From Deltaproteobacteria bacterium (GTDB taxonomy: Bacteria > Desulfobacterota > Binatia > Binatales > Binataceae), in contig JAJXYM010000031.1 in the NCBI GenBank assembly GCA_021780585.1, positions 1 through 6,261 of the forward strand: 6,261 nt of DNA, written 5' to 3'. The notes under the pieces are model-generated. The model had not been told where the DNA came from and searched no databases. It saw only the letters and a program-made list of their open reading frames with translations. Made by a program: the position numbers and the translations under genes. Shown here in pieces: positions 1 to 6,130 of this stretch (positions are counted from its first letter, which is position 1; every line of letters begins with the position of its first letter).

Positions 1-1
1 G

Positions 2-721
2 CGCGAGGTCGTCTATGACGACCTGGTGAAGATGCATCGCGCGTCGCGGCTGGAATCGGCGGATGAAGTGGATGCCGTCCGGGCGGCGCGAGTCGTTGCG
101 GCGCCGCCGCCGGTCGCGACCGGGACCGTTATGATCGCGCCGCTGGATAACGAGGATTCGGCCGAACTGGGCGCGACGATCTTGCGGCGCGGCTCGACCC
201 GGGAGTTCGCGCGCGAGCCGCTCGACGCCGCCGAACTGGCGACTATCCTGGCCACTTCGCGACCCCATCCGCGGGCCGATTTTCCGCCGACGGTCGAGCC
301 GTTCGTGATCGTCAACGCGGTCACGGGGCTGGCCCCGGGCGCCTGGCGCTATCGGCGCGCGGACGGCGCGCTCGAACTGATTCGGGCGGGTGAGTTTCGG
401 GGCGAGGCGGGTTATCTATGTCTGGAGCAGCCGCTCGGCGCGGATTGTAGCGCGCTTATCTGTTACATGACGCGGCTGGACGCGGTGCTGGAGGCGTTCG
501 GCGATCGCGGCTATCGGACCGCCCATCTCGAAGCCGGTTTGCTTGGTGGGCGCGCCTATCTGGCCGCGTACGCGCTCGGGCGCGGCGCGACCGGCCTGAC
601 CTTTTACGACGACGATACGACGAAATTCTTTGCGCCCGACGACCCCGGCTGGGCGCCTCTGCTGATGGTTGCCGTCGGCGTGCCCCGGCGGCGCGCGGTC
701 CGCGACGACGACGCCGATTGA
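2..721 (+). CDS. SagB/ThcOx-type nitroreductase-fold dehydrogenase, C-terminal part (5' truncated by window edge)
   Basis: The frame is open to the left edge, giving 239 visible residues; no start with a ribosome binding site is seen (a GTG at 26 has none), so the gene begins upstream. The visible protein carries the marks of the FMN-dependent nitroreductase fold in its SagB branch. There is an Arg-rich FMN/phosphate-contacting segment RRGSTREF (about 182-208). A strand leads into GAWRYRRADGALELIRAGEF, like the 'YRY...L..LR.G' stretch of SagB proteins. Next come a Gln-containing CLEQPLG segment and then GYRTAHLEAGLLGGRAYLAA with ALGRGATGLTFYDDD (about 512-620), matching the family's 'RGYR..HLEAG...LYLAA.ALG.G..G.F.DD'. 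Characterised relatives oxidise azolines to azoles in peptide natural products. The stretch before the domain (KMHRASRLESADEV) looks like an inter-domain linker, so the full protein may have two nitroreductase-like halves; that is inference. No YcaO partner is visible here, so the substrate is unknown. The C-terminus is short, charged and Asp-rich. Confidence 0.82.
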   Translation, partial: REVVYDDLVKMHRASRLESADEVDAVRAARVVAAPPPVATGTVMIAPLDNEDSAELGATILRRGSTREFAREPLDAAELATILATSRPHPRADFPPTVEPFVIVNAVTGLAPGAWRYRRADGALELIRAGEFRGEAGYLCLEQPLGADCSALICYMTRLDAVLEAFGDRGYRTAHLEAGLLGGRAYLAAYALGRGATGLTFYDDDTTKFFAPDDPGWAPLLMVAVGVPRRRAVRDDDAD

Positions 722-892
722 CTCCCTCATAGATTAAAGTTCGACCAGCGGCGTACGAGCGGCGGAAAAAATCCGTTGGCACAGGCCGGGGACGCCGCTT
801 CCGATCCATGACGACGGCGCGCGCGGCGGCGATGCGGCCGGTTCGAGCGGCGGACGGCAGGCTGCCTAGCAAATAGCCATCTGCCGAGGAAA

Positions 893-909
893 TGCCCGGC
901 ACGCGGGCA
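893..909 (+). other. Small hairpin in permease upstream region
   Basis: TGCCCG (893-898) and CGGGCA (904-909) form a perfect 6-bp stem with a 5-base loop, GCACG. It is followed by an A-rich stretch and not by a T-run, so it does not look like a + strand terminator. It could be a protein-binding dyad or a chance structure in GC-rich DNA. Confidence 0.3.
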
Positions 910-983
910 ATGAAAAATGCATCGCTCGGAAATAGTTCCTAGTTTGCCTAGTCCTTTCGTATGGCATCGACCTTGCTCGAAGA

Positions 984-1053
984 CCTCCTTTACCGGCGTC
1001 CCTGCGGCTTGGGGACAATTTCGGCATCCGCACTGCGGGTAGAGACAAGGAGG
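984..1053 (+). promoter_or_regulatory. Candidate Shine-Dalgarno-sequestering stem in the permease leader
   Basis: CCTCCTT at 984-990 is the exact reverse complement of the permease Shine-Dalgarno AAGGAGG at 1047-1053. The helix can continue with TACC (991-994) pairing to GGTA (1038-1041), leaving a 5-base bulge (1042-1046) on the 3' side. After one G/G mismatch, GC (996-997) pairs with GC (1035-1036). Inside the loop, GTCCC (998-1002) can pair with GGGAC (1012-1016). If transcribed, this would hide the ribosome binding site, a common layout for translational control by an RNA thermometer, riboswitch or RNA-binding protein. I do not recognise a known riboswitch class, and control by this element is inference from complementarity alone. 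Confidence 0.4.
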
Positions 1054-1057
1054 AGAG

Positions 1058-2731
1058 ATGGCTGCAACACCCGAAGCACCCAAGATGCAAGCAACGCTTG
1101 GGCTTACCGGGGTGACGGTCAACGCGATGGCGCTGATCGCACCAGGAGCGTTCCTATGGATCACGTTCGTGCTTCAGGCCGGCTACGTGTTTCCATCGGG
1201 AATGGCGATGTGGTTTGGAATTTTGGTCGCGCTCGCCCTGGCCTACGCGACGGCGCTGTCCTATTCGGAACTGGCCAAGCTGTATCCCGGCGCGGGTAGT
1301 TCCTACCTGTTCGCCGAGCAGGCCTTTCTTAACACGACCAAGGCCTTCAGATTCGCGCGGATCGCGAAGTTCGTGATCGGCTGGGCGTCGCACCTTTATT
1401 ACTGGGTTTATCCGGCGGTGATGGTGGCGACGATGGGCGTGCTGATCGGCTACATTTTCGGCACGCTATGCCCGAGCATGATGAACAGCACGGTTCCCGG
1501 ACCGGTGTTCATGGCGCTGGTCGCGGTGGTCTTCTCGTACGGAGTCGCGTATATCGCGTTCCGCGGCGTGTCGGGTTCGACCAACGTCAATATCGCGATC
1601 AACGCGATCCAGATCACGGCGCTGATCTTCTTCGGCGCGTTGGCGATCGCCTACCGTGTGGGTCACCCCGAAGGTTCGACCGGCCTTGGCTTCGACGCTA
1701 ACGGCAACGTGATTTCGACCACGCTGCATTACGCCCTGACCGGCGACAACCCGGCCCATCCGAGCGCATGGTCGGTGGTCGCGCCGCACAACATTTCGTG
1801 GACGATGTTGCAGGCGACGATCGCGATCCTGTTGCTGGTCGGCTTCGAGTCGGTGACGGCGATGGGCGAAGAGGCGAAGAATCCCAAGCGCGATATCCCG
1901 CGCGCGGTGCTGCTCTCGCTGACCATCCAGGGCCTCATCTGTTACATGTTCGAATACTTCGCGGCCAACTACTTCATGAGCAGCGCCTACAGCCTGAAGG
2001 CCGCCAGCGGATCGGCCGCGCCGATCGGCGACATGATGACGCTGATTGGCAATGCGCTGCTGGGCGGCCACGGCCAGGCGTTCATGCTGATCGAGGCGTT
2101 CACGGTGTTCCTCGCGCTGATTGGCACGACGCTGAGCTGCATCAACACCGGCGCGCGCGTGACCTACGCGATGGGCCGCGACGAGGAAGTGCCGGAGCAT
2201 TTTGGCCTGCTGCATGGCGAAAAGCTCACGCCGCATCGCGCGATCTGGACGCTCGCGATGATTTCGGCGGTGCTCGGCGGGATTGCGGCGTTGACCTTCT
2301 TCACCGGCGGATCGGCGCCCACCGACGATGCGATGAAGACGCTGCCGCACAATATCTGGTACGCGCTCGGTCTCGGTTCGAGCGCTACCATGGCGGCGCT
2401 GCCCAACGGCCTGTTGACGGTGACCCTGCTGTCGAACTTCGGCACCTTCGTGCTCTACGGACTGACCAACATCGTTTGTATCGTGGCCTTCCGTGAGCAT
2501 CACGAATTCCATGGCTTCAAGCACATGGTGGTGCCGATCTTCGGCGCCTTCGCGAACTTCGCCTGCCTGGCCTTCTACATCATCGGGCCGCTCGAGGGTC
2601 TTGGGAGCTGGAAGGAGCCGATCATCGCGGTGTTGTTGTCGGTGGTATGGGGCGTTTACGGCATGATCTACTTCATGCGCAATTCGAAGCGGAAAGGAAA
2701 GGACACCATACTTATCGCCAAGCCGGCCTGA
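1058..2731 (+). CDS. APC-superfamily amino acid/polyamine-type permease
   Basis: This 557-residue integral inner-membrane protein probably imports an amino acid or related amine by secondary transport. The start is ATG 1058, preceded by a near-perfect Shine-Dalgarno (AAGGAGG, 1047-1053). I count about 12 hydrophobic segments, roughly at residues 17-42, 48-68, 106-135, 148-169, 177-200, 249-269, 282-306, 341-365, 396-416, 452-478, 491-512 and 521-541. Family marks are the broken first helix around MALIAPGAF (residues 24-32), SELAKLYPGAGSSY (70-83) after helix 2, the helix 6 segment GFESVTAMGEEAKNPKRDIP (262-281), and NTGARVTYAMGRDEEVP (363-379) after helix 8. These match the APC pattern of 'GFE/GYE...EE.KNP.RDIPRA' and 'N..R..YAM.RD..VP'. 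Extended non-membrane loops lie at about 202-248 and 417-450. The length is slightly above the usual 450-500. The C-terminus is Lys/Arg-rich and cytoplasmic. Substrate cannot be read from sequence. The gene ends just before a strong terminator. Confidence 0.88.
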   Translation: MAATPEAPKMQATLGLTGVTVNAMALIAPGAFLWITFVLQAGYVFPSGMAMWFGILVALALAYATALSYSELAKLYPGAGSSYLFAEQAFLNTTKAFRFARIAKFVIGWASHLYYWVYPAVMVATMGVLIGYIFGTLCPSMMNSTVPGPVFMALVAVVFSYGVAYIAFRGVSGSTNVNIAINAIQITALIFFGALAIAYRVGHPEGSTGLGFDANGNVISTTLHYALTGDNPAHPSAWSVVAPHNISWTMLQATIAILLLVGFESVTAMGEEAKNPKRDIPRAVLLSLTIQGLICYMFEYFAANYFMSSAYSLKAASGSAAPIGDMMTLIGNALLGGHGQAFMLIEAFTVFLALIGTTLSCINTGARVTYAMGRDEEVPEHFGLLHGEKLTPHRAIWTLAMISAVLGGIAALTFFTGGSAPTDDAMKTLPHNIWYALGLGSSATMAALPNGLLTVTLLSNFGTFVLYGLTNIVCIVAFREHHEFHGFKHMVVPIFGAFANFACLAFYIIGPLEGLGSWKEPIIAVLLSVVWGVYGMIYFMRNSKRKGKDTILIAKPA

Positions 2732-2774
2732 GGATCGCATCGCGGTAACCAGGCATCGGGCTTGAGATGAGGCA

Positions 2775-2810
2775 GGGGAGGGTCGCGGCCACGACCCTCC
2801 CCGATTTTTT
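2775..2810 (+). terminator. Rho-independent terminator after the permease gene
   Basis: GGGGAGGGTCG (2775-2785) and CGACCCTCCCC (2792-2802) form a perfect 11-bp GC-rich stem with a 6-base loop. It is followed by GA and six consecutive T (2805-2810). It lies 44 bases after the permease stop codon and in the + orientation. This is the clearest regulatory element in the window, and it separates the permease and porin into different transcription units. Confidence 0.93.
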
Positions 2811-3128
2811 ATGGGGGCGCGGCGCGCGCGGGGGGCGGAATCGCATTGGCGGCGGCGATGCCAAATTGCAAAGCGACCGGGCGATTCGCTGCACGGCGCT
2901 TAATCAGGGCTGCTGAAGGAATTGGCAGCGGTCCGCGAATCCGCCCCGGAAGCCGCGCAAACTCCATTGAATTCAGCTATTTCGCCCGACAATTCGCAAG
3001 GCATGAAACTTGATAGGAATGCGACAGGTCCGGCGTCCGGAAGCGAACGACTGTCGCCGGCGAATTCAGATGCTTCGGCAATCGACTCAGGAGGCGGCGT
3101 CAGTTCGGCGCCGGGAGGAAACAGGCAG
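2811..3128 (+). other. Leader region upstream of the porin gene
   Basis: These 318 bases lie between the permease terminator and the chosen porin start. The porin frame stays open back to a TTG at 2922, and an in-frame ATG sits at 3003. The 69 extra residues are Ser/Ala/Gly/Asn-rich and polar, and would place the signal peptide in the middle of the protein, so I treat them as untranslated. The region must hold the porin promoter, but I see no well-spaced sigma-70 pair. Small dyads are present: TCCGG-CGT-CCGGA (3029-3041) and the 10-base palindrome TCGCCGGCGA (3054-3063). Confidence 0.5.
3113..3119 (+). promoter_or_regulatory. Ribosome binding site deciding the porin start
   Basis: GGGAGGA lies nine bases before ATG 3129, which opens directly into a signal peptide. 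The upstream in-frame candidates at 2922 (TTG) and 3003 (ATG) have weaker purine stretches ahead of them and no signal peptide at their N-terminus. Confidence 0.75.
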
Positions 3129-4595
3129 ATGAGGAGAACAGGCGGTAATCGGATTGCGCTTGGACGCGCGACGGCGGCGGCGCTGGCGATACTAATCGCG
3201 GGCCGCAACGCCGCGGCATGGGCGGGAGCCGGCACGAGCGCGGCGCCCGCGCCGAGCGTAAGCGATTTGCAGAGCGAGGTGCAGCAACTGCAGCAGGAGG
3301 TGCAGGAGCTAAAGAGCCAGATGGGCGCGGTCAAAACCGCGCAGACGGTCGCGGCGCCGGCGGCCAACGCCAAGGCGACCACGATCGGCCAGCAGGTCGG
3401 ATCGATCCAGAGCGATCTGAACGATATCAAGACCAATCTGAGCACCAACCTGGGCGTGCATATTCACGGCCTGGTCGATGCAAGCTACGAATACAACTTC
3501 AACCAGCCGAAGACCGCGCCGCCGGGTTCGCCCACGGGGCGGGTCAATCAGTTGCGCGTCTTCGACCTCGACGCCAACAGCTTCGACCTGCAGCAGGCGA
3601 ATATCCATCTGGACAAGACGGCGGACGGCGGCGTGGGTTTCGTCACCGATCTGAATTTCGGCCAGGTGGCGAACGTGCTGAGCGCGGCGACGCATTACAG
3701 CAACGCCTTCTCCATCGGCAATCAGAACATGGACCTGACGCAGGCCTATCTGACCTACACGCTGCCGGTGGGTTCGGGCGTGAACTTCTCGCTGGGCCGG
3801 TTCGTGACGCTGCTGGGCGAGGAAATCATCCCGACCTGGAATTCGCAGGACTTCAATATCTCGCGCGACTTCATCTTCGGGTACGCGATACCGTTCACGA
3901 ATACCGGCTTGATGGCGCAGTACTCGTTCAACAACTATGTTGGCGCGTCGCTGAGCGTGAACAACGGCTGGGACGACGTCTCCGACAACAACGACGGCAA
4001 GACGGTGATGGGGCAGATTTCGCTTAACAGCGGCAGCCTGATGAGCGAAAACCAGTCGCTGGCGTTCGTCCTCAACGGCATCTGGGGCAACGAGAACGCC
4101 GGCCACGGGAATACGCATCGATGGGTCATCGATCCGATCCTCACCTATCATACGTTTATTCCGGGCCTGCAGTTGATTGACGAATTCGTCTATGGCGAGG
4201 ACGACGGCACGGATGTGGTGACGCCGCTGCCGGTGTCGCAGAAGGGCGCGCCGAGCACGCCGTTCCTGGTGACGAATCCGACCTGGACGGGCAACGCCGG
4301 GTATATCGTGTACGACTACACGAATAATCTGGAGTTCGCGTTGCGCGGCGAATATTTCCGCGACGCCAATGGCGCGCGCACGGGGCTGCGCCAGACGCTG
4401 GGCGAAATCACCGGCACGATCAACTACAAAGTGCCCGCCGTGACCGGACTGCTCGCGCGGCTCGAATACCGGCATGACGAATCGAGCGCCAAGCCGTTCT
4501 TCACCAACGCGGGAATCAACCCGCTGACCGGCGTGCCGTACCAGACGATCGCCGGCCAGAACACGGTGATGGGCGACGTGGTCTATTCGTTCTGA
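3129..4595 (+). CDS. Outer-membrane beta-barrel porin, BBP2/OmpL-like, with coiled-coil N-terminus
   Basis: This 488-residue protein probably forms a passive channel for small solutes in the outer membrane. It begins with a signal peptide: basic n-region with MRR and later Arg, a hydrophobic stretch ATAAALAILIAG at residues 14-25, and a likely cleavage after AWA at residue 32. A coiled coil follows at about 44-67 (DLQSEVQQLQQEVQELKSQM), with a second heptad-like stretch near 86-105. Such trimerising coiled coils precede the barrel in several porin families. From about residue 108 (GVHIHGLVDASYEYNF) the sequence alternates polar and hydrophobic/aromatic residues in strands with Gly/Asn/Asp-rich turns, and it ends in VVYSF. 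A terminal Phe is the usual C-terminal recognition residue for outer-membrane barrel assembly. The GLVDASYEYNF opening and the LGRFVTLLGEE-type segment resemble the putative beta-barrel porin-2 family (PF07642), by memory rather than search. Substrate is unknown; the neighbouring permease suggests, weakly, an amino acid or amine. Confidence 0.83.
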   Translation: MRRTGGNRIALGRATAAALAILIAGRNAAAWAGAGTSAAPAPSVSDLQSEVQQLQQEVQELKSQMGAVKTAQTVAAPAANAKATTIGQQVGSIQSDLNDIKTNLSTNLGVHIHGLVDASYEYNFNQPKTAPPGSPTGRVNQLRVFDLDANSFDLQQANIHLDKTADGGVGFVTDLNFGQVANVLSAATHYSNAFSIGNQNMDLTQAYLTYTLPVGSGVNFSLGRFVTLLGEEIIPTWNSQDFNISRDFIFGYAIPFTNTGLMAQYSFNNYVGASLSVNNGWDDVSDNNDGKTVMGQISLNSGSLMSENQSLAFVLNGIWGNENAGHGNTHRWVIDPILTYHTFIPGLQLIDEFVYGEDDGTDVVTPLPVSQKGAPSTPFLVTNPTWTGNAGYIVYDYTNNLEFALRGEYFRDANGARTGLRQTLGEITGTINYKVPAVTGLLARLEYRHDESSAKPFFTNAGINPLTGVPYQTIAGQNTVMGDVVYSF

Positions 4596-4607
4596 TCGCG
4601 GCCGCAT

Positions 4608-4616
4608 AAAAGGAGG
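4608..4616 (+). other. Orphan Shine-Dalgarno-like sequence after the porin gene
   Basis: AAAAGGAGG lies 13 bases after the porin stop codon and before the terminator hairpin. No ATG or GTG follows at a usable distance. A TTG at 4629 would open a 40-codon frame ending at 4751 that runs straight through the hairpin. I do not call that frame a gene. Confidence 0.3.
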
Positions 4617-4636
4617 CTGAACGAACAATTGCGCGC

Positions 4637-4674
4637 GCGGGCGGATCCGCCGGATCGGATCCGCCCGCCTCTTT
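4637..4674 (+). terminator. Probable terminator hairpin after the porin gene
   Basis: GCGGGCGGATCC (4637-4648) and GGATCCGCCCGC (4657-4668) form a perfect 12-bp stem with an 8-base loop. It starts 42 bases after the porin stop. The following tract, CTCTTT, is only weakly T-rich, so termination efficiency is uncertain. The position between two genes and the perfection of the stem favour a terminator over a random dyad. Confidence 0.6.
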
Positions 4675-4776
4675 CCGAATCGAGGTTTCCCCACGCTTAT
4701 GACCGCGCGATTAAGACGCAACGTCAGGGGCTTGATTCCCGCGGCCACTGATGGCGAAATTTTTTATCGGGCCTGC

Positions 4777-4792
4777 CCGGACGCGTGTCCGG
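4777..4792 (+). other. Small hairpin in the DUF2934 gene leader
   Basis: CCGGAC (4777-4782) and GTCCGG (4787-4792) form a 6-bp stem closed by GCGT. It follows the AT-rich run around 4756-4768 and lies about 20 bases before the ribosome binding site of the next gene. It may be a 5' UTR structure or an operator-like dyad; no T-run follows it. Confidence 0.3.
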
Positions 4793-4822
4793 CGGCGTTC
4801 CTGAGGTTGAGGAGGATTGGCG

Positions 4823-5113
4823 ATGGCTGCACCAAGGAAACCGAAAACCCCGTCAGGCGCGCGCAAGAAGAAATCCGACCATTCCGCATCGACCGCGGCG
4901 GTCCTCGCGAGTCCGGCGCAGACGCCCGATCCGCCGGCGATCGCGGCGGACGCGATCGCCGGCGTTGGCGCGAGCAACGGAATCGCGTTCGAAGCGATTC
5001 AGCGGCGCGCCTACGAGTTGTATCTGCGGCGCGGCGCGACGCCCGGCGGGGACCTCGCCGATTGGCTGGCGGCCGAACGCGAACTGAAAGCGCGCTCCGC
5101 GGCGCACGATTGA
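4823..5113 (+). CDS. DUF2934 family small protein
   Basis: This 96-residue soluble protein starts at ATG 4823, seven bases after GGAGG (4811-4815); a TTG two codons upstream overlaps that spacing and is less likely. The first 26 residues are Lys/Arg/Ser/Thr-rich (RKPKTPSGARKKK at 5-17). Residues 27-54 are an Ala/Pro-rich linker. The C-terminal part, about 55-90, reads FEAIQRRAYELYLRRGATPG then DLADWLAAERELKA. This matches the DUF2934 pattern 'I..RAYELY..RG...G.D..DW..AE.EL' (PF11154, recognised from memory). The family is small, often found as one domain behind a basic or disordered tail, and has no established function. The gene stands 37 bases before a PP2C phosphatase on the same strand, so co-transcription is likely. 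A perfect 14-bp inverted repeat lies in the linker-coding part. Confidence 0.8.
   Translation: MAAPRKPKTPSGARKKKSDHSASTAAVLASPAQTPDPPAIAADAIAGVGASNGIAFEAIQRRAYELYLRRGATPGGDLADWLAAERELKARSAAHD
4932..4964. repeat. Perfect 14-bp inverted repeat inside the DUF2934 gene
   Basis: CGCCGGCGATCGCG (4932-4945) and CGCGATCGCCGGCG (4951-4964) are exact reverse complements separated by GCGGA. Each arm contains the palindrome GCGATCGC (4937-4944 and 4952-4959). It encodes the Ala/Pro-rich linker (AIAADAIAG) and would form a very stable hairpin in mRNA. Confidence 0.85.
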
Positions 5114-5150
5114 GCGGACGCCCCCGTCCCAACCTGCCGCGGGCGCGCCG

Positions 5151-6008
5151 ATGATCGCGGCGGGGGACGCGATGGAAACCGATTGCGCCGCGACGGCGGG
5201 CGCGCCGCTCTTCGATCTGGCGCTGCATTCCGATGTCGGCACGGGACGCGCCGGCAACGAGGATTCATGCGGCCAGTTGGTCGAAAACGAACGGACCGCG
5301 CTGTTCGTCGTGGCCGACGGCGTGGGCGGCTACGAAGGCGGCGAAATCGCCAGCGCGATCGCGGTCGAGGCGACGCTCAACGCTTTTCGCGATAGTCCCG
5401 CCGCGTGGGGACCGGCCAAGCGGCTCTACCGCGCGGTGCAGAACGCCAATATCGCAATCCACAACAAGGCGCTGGTGGTGCCGGAGCTGCGCCGGATGGC
5501 GACGACCTGCACGGCGGTCGCGATCGCGGCCGACGACGGGATGCTCCATGCGGCGCACGTCGGGGATTGCCGGCTCTATCTGATCCGCGAGCGGCAGGTC
5601 GAGCAGCTCAGCCGCGACCATACGGTGATCGGCGAGCGGGTGCGGATGGGACTGTTGAGCGCGGAGCGGGCGCGCAACCATCCCGACCGCTCGGCGCTGA
5701 GCCGCTGCCTCGGTCAAGATTTGATCGCGTCGATCGATCAGATCACGATTCCGCTCCGGCGCGACGATCGCATCGTGATCTGCAGCGACGGGCTGTGGTC
5801 GGTGGTCGAGGAGCATGAGGTCGAGCGGATCACGCGGGCGGGCGCGGCGGCGGAGTTGTGCCGACGGCTGGTCGAGGAGGCGAACCGGCGCGGCACGCCG
5901 GATAATCTGACGGTGGGAATTTTTCGCATGCATGCGGAAGGGGCGACGGCGGCGCGGCGGCGCGGATGGCGCGAGCGGCTGGCGGCGATTCTCGGCCTCG
6001 GGCGGTGA
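5151..6008 (+). CDS. PP2C-type Ser/Thr protein phosphatase
   Basis: This 285-residue cytoplasmic metal-dependent phosphatase probably removes phosphate from Ser/Thr residues placed by a Hanks-type kinase. All core motifs are visible in order: HSDVGTGRAGNED (residues 26-38), VVADGVGGYEGGE (53-65), MATTCTAVAI (116-125), HVGDCRLYLI (136-145), SRDHTV (154-159), SRCLGQD (184-190), ICSDGLWSV (210-218) and GTPDNLTVGIF (248-258). The metal-binding acidic residues D38, D56, D212 and D251 are all present, so the enzyme should be active. Length and the lack of extra domains fit the stand-alone bacterial Stp/PrpC type. The last 20 residues (ARRRGWRERLAAILGLGR) form a basic amphipathic tail outside the catalytic fold. 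ATG 5151 gives the longest product but has no clear ribosome binding site. ATG 5172 (residue 8) follows GGGGGA by only four bases and is the alternative. The neighbouring kinase gene supports the role. Confidence 0.92.
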   Translation: MIAAGDAMETDCAATAGAPLFDLALHSDVGTGRAGNEDSCGQLVENERTALFVVADGVGGYEGGEIASAIAVEATLNAFRDSPAAWGPAKRLYRAVQNANIAIHNKALVVPELRRMATTCTAVAIAADDGMLHAAHVGDCRLYLIRERQVEQLSRDHTVIGERVRMGLLSAERARNHPDRSALSRCLGQDLIASIDQITIPLRRDDRIVICSDGLWSVVEEHEVERITRAGAAAELCRRLVEEANRRGTPDNLTVGIFRMHAEGATAARRRGWRERLAAILGLGR

Positions 6009-6029
6009 GCGTCGCTTTTGCGCTGACGA

Positions 6030-6092
6030 CGGGGCGCGGCGCCGCATTCCGGGCGTCGACCGGCCGGCGGCGGATTGCGCGGGGCGCGGCGC
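6030..6092. repeat. 13-base direct repeat pair between phosphatase and kinase genes
   Basis: CGGGGCGCGGCGC occurs at 6030-6042 and again at 6080-6092, exactly 50 bases apart, in the 122-bp gap between the two genes. The gap otherwise shows no terminator and no clear promoter. The low complexity of the repeat leaves chance as a fair explanation. Confidence 0.4.
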
Positions 6093-6130
6093 GATGGTAG
6101 CGTCGCGCGCGCGGACGGCCCGCAATCCCC

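Larger units (their letters stand above)
722..1057 (+). other. 336-bp intergenic region / leader of the permease gene
   Basis: No convincing protein gene fits here: the open frames lack ribosome binding sites, or are only the upstream ends of frames that overlap the permease. The 5' half is very GC-rich, while about 905-960 is noticeably more AT-rich, which would suit a promoter. I cannot find a well-spaced -35/-10 pair, so I do not mark one. Small structures include a 6-bp hairpin (893-909) and a direct repeat of CCTAGT at 938-943 and 947-952. The last 75 bases contain a segment complementary to the permease ribosome binding site, described separately. No terminator for the upstream oxidoreductase gene is evident, so read-through into the permease is possible. 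Confidence 0.5.

Noticed and set aside
718..740. TTGACT at 718-723 followed by AT-rich TAGATTAAAG as a promoter
   Set aside because: The -10-like bases lie only about 8-11 bases after the -35-like element, too close for a sigma-70 promoter; nothing suitable lies at 16-18.
910..942. Possible 10-codon leader peptide upstream of the permease
   Set aside because: No Shine-Dalgarno precedes it, and its residues (MKNASLGNSS) show no run of a regulatory amino acid.
961..1299. 112-codon frame starting at ATG 961 overlapping the permease start
   Set aside because: No ribosome binding site, Arg-rich product, and it overlaps a well-supported gene for most of its length.
1466..2740. 424-codon open frame on the minus strand opposite the permease
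   Set aside because: The translation is Arg/His/Gln/Glu-rich with no recognisable fold, and it mirrors a clear membrane protein. Long antisense frames are expected from GC-rich third-position bias.
3309..4748. 479-codon open frame on the minus strand opposite the porin
   Set aside because: Same cause: Arg/Val/His-rich, no domain, and it spans the porin, its terminator and the flanking gap.
4699..5154. 151-codon + strand frame overlapping the DUF2934 gene
   Set aside because: Arg-rich with no motif. The competing frame has a good ribosome binding site and a recognisable DUF2934 domain.
5265..6125. 286-codon open frame on the minus strand opposite the phosphatase
   Set aside because: It is opposite a gene with every PP2C motif intact, and its own translation is low-complexity Arg/Ala/Pro-rich.
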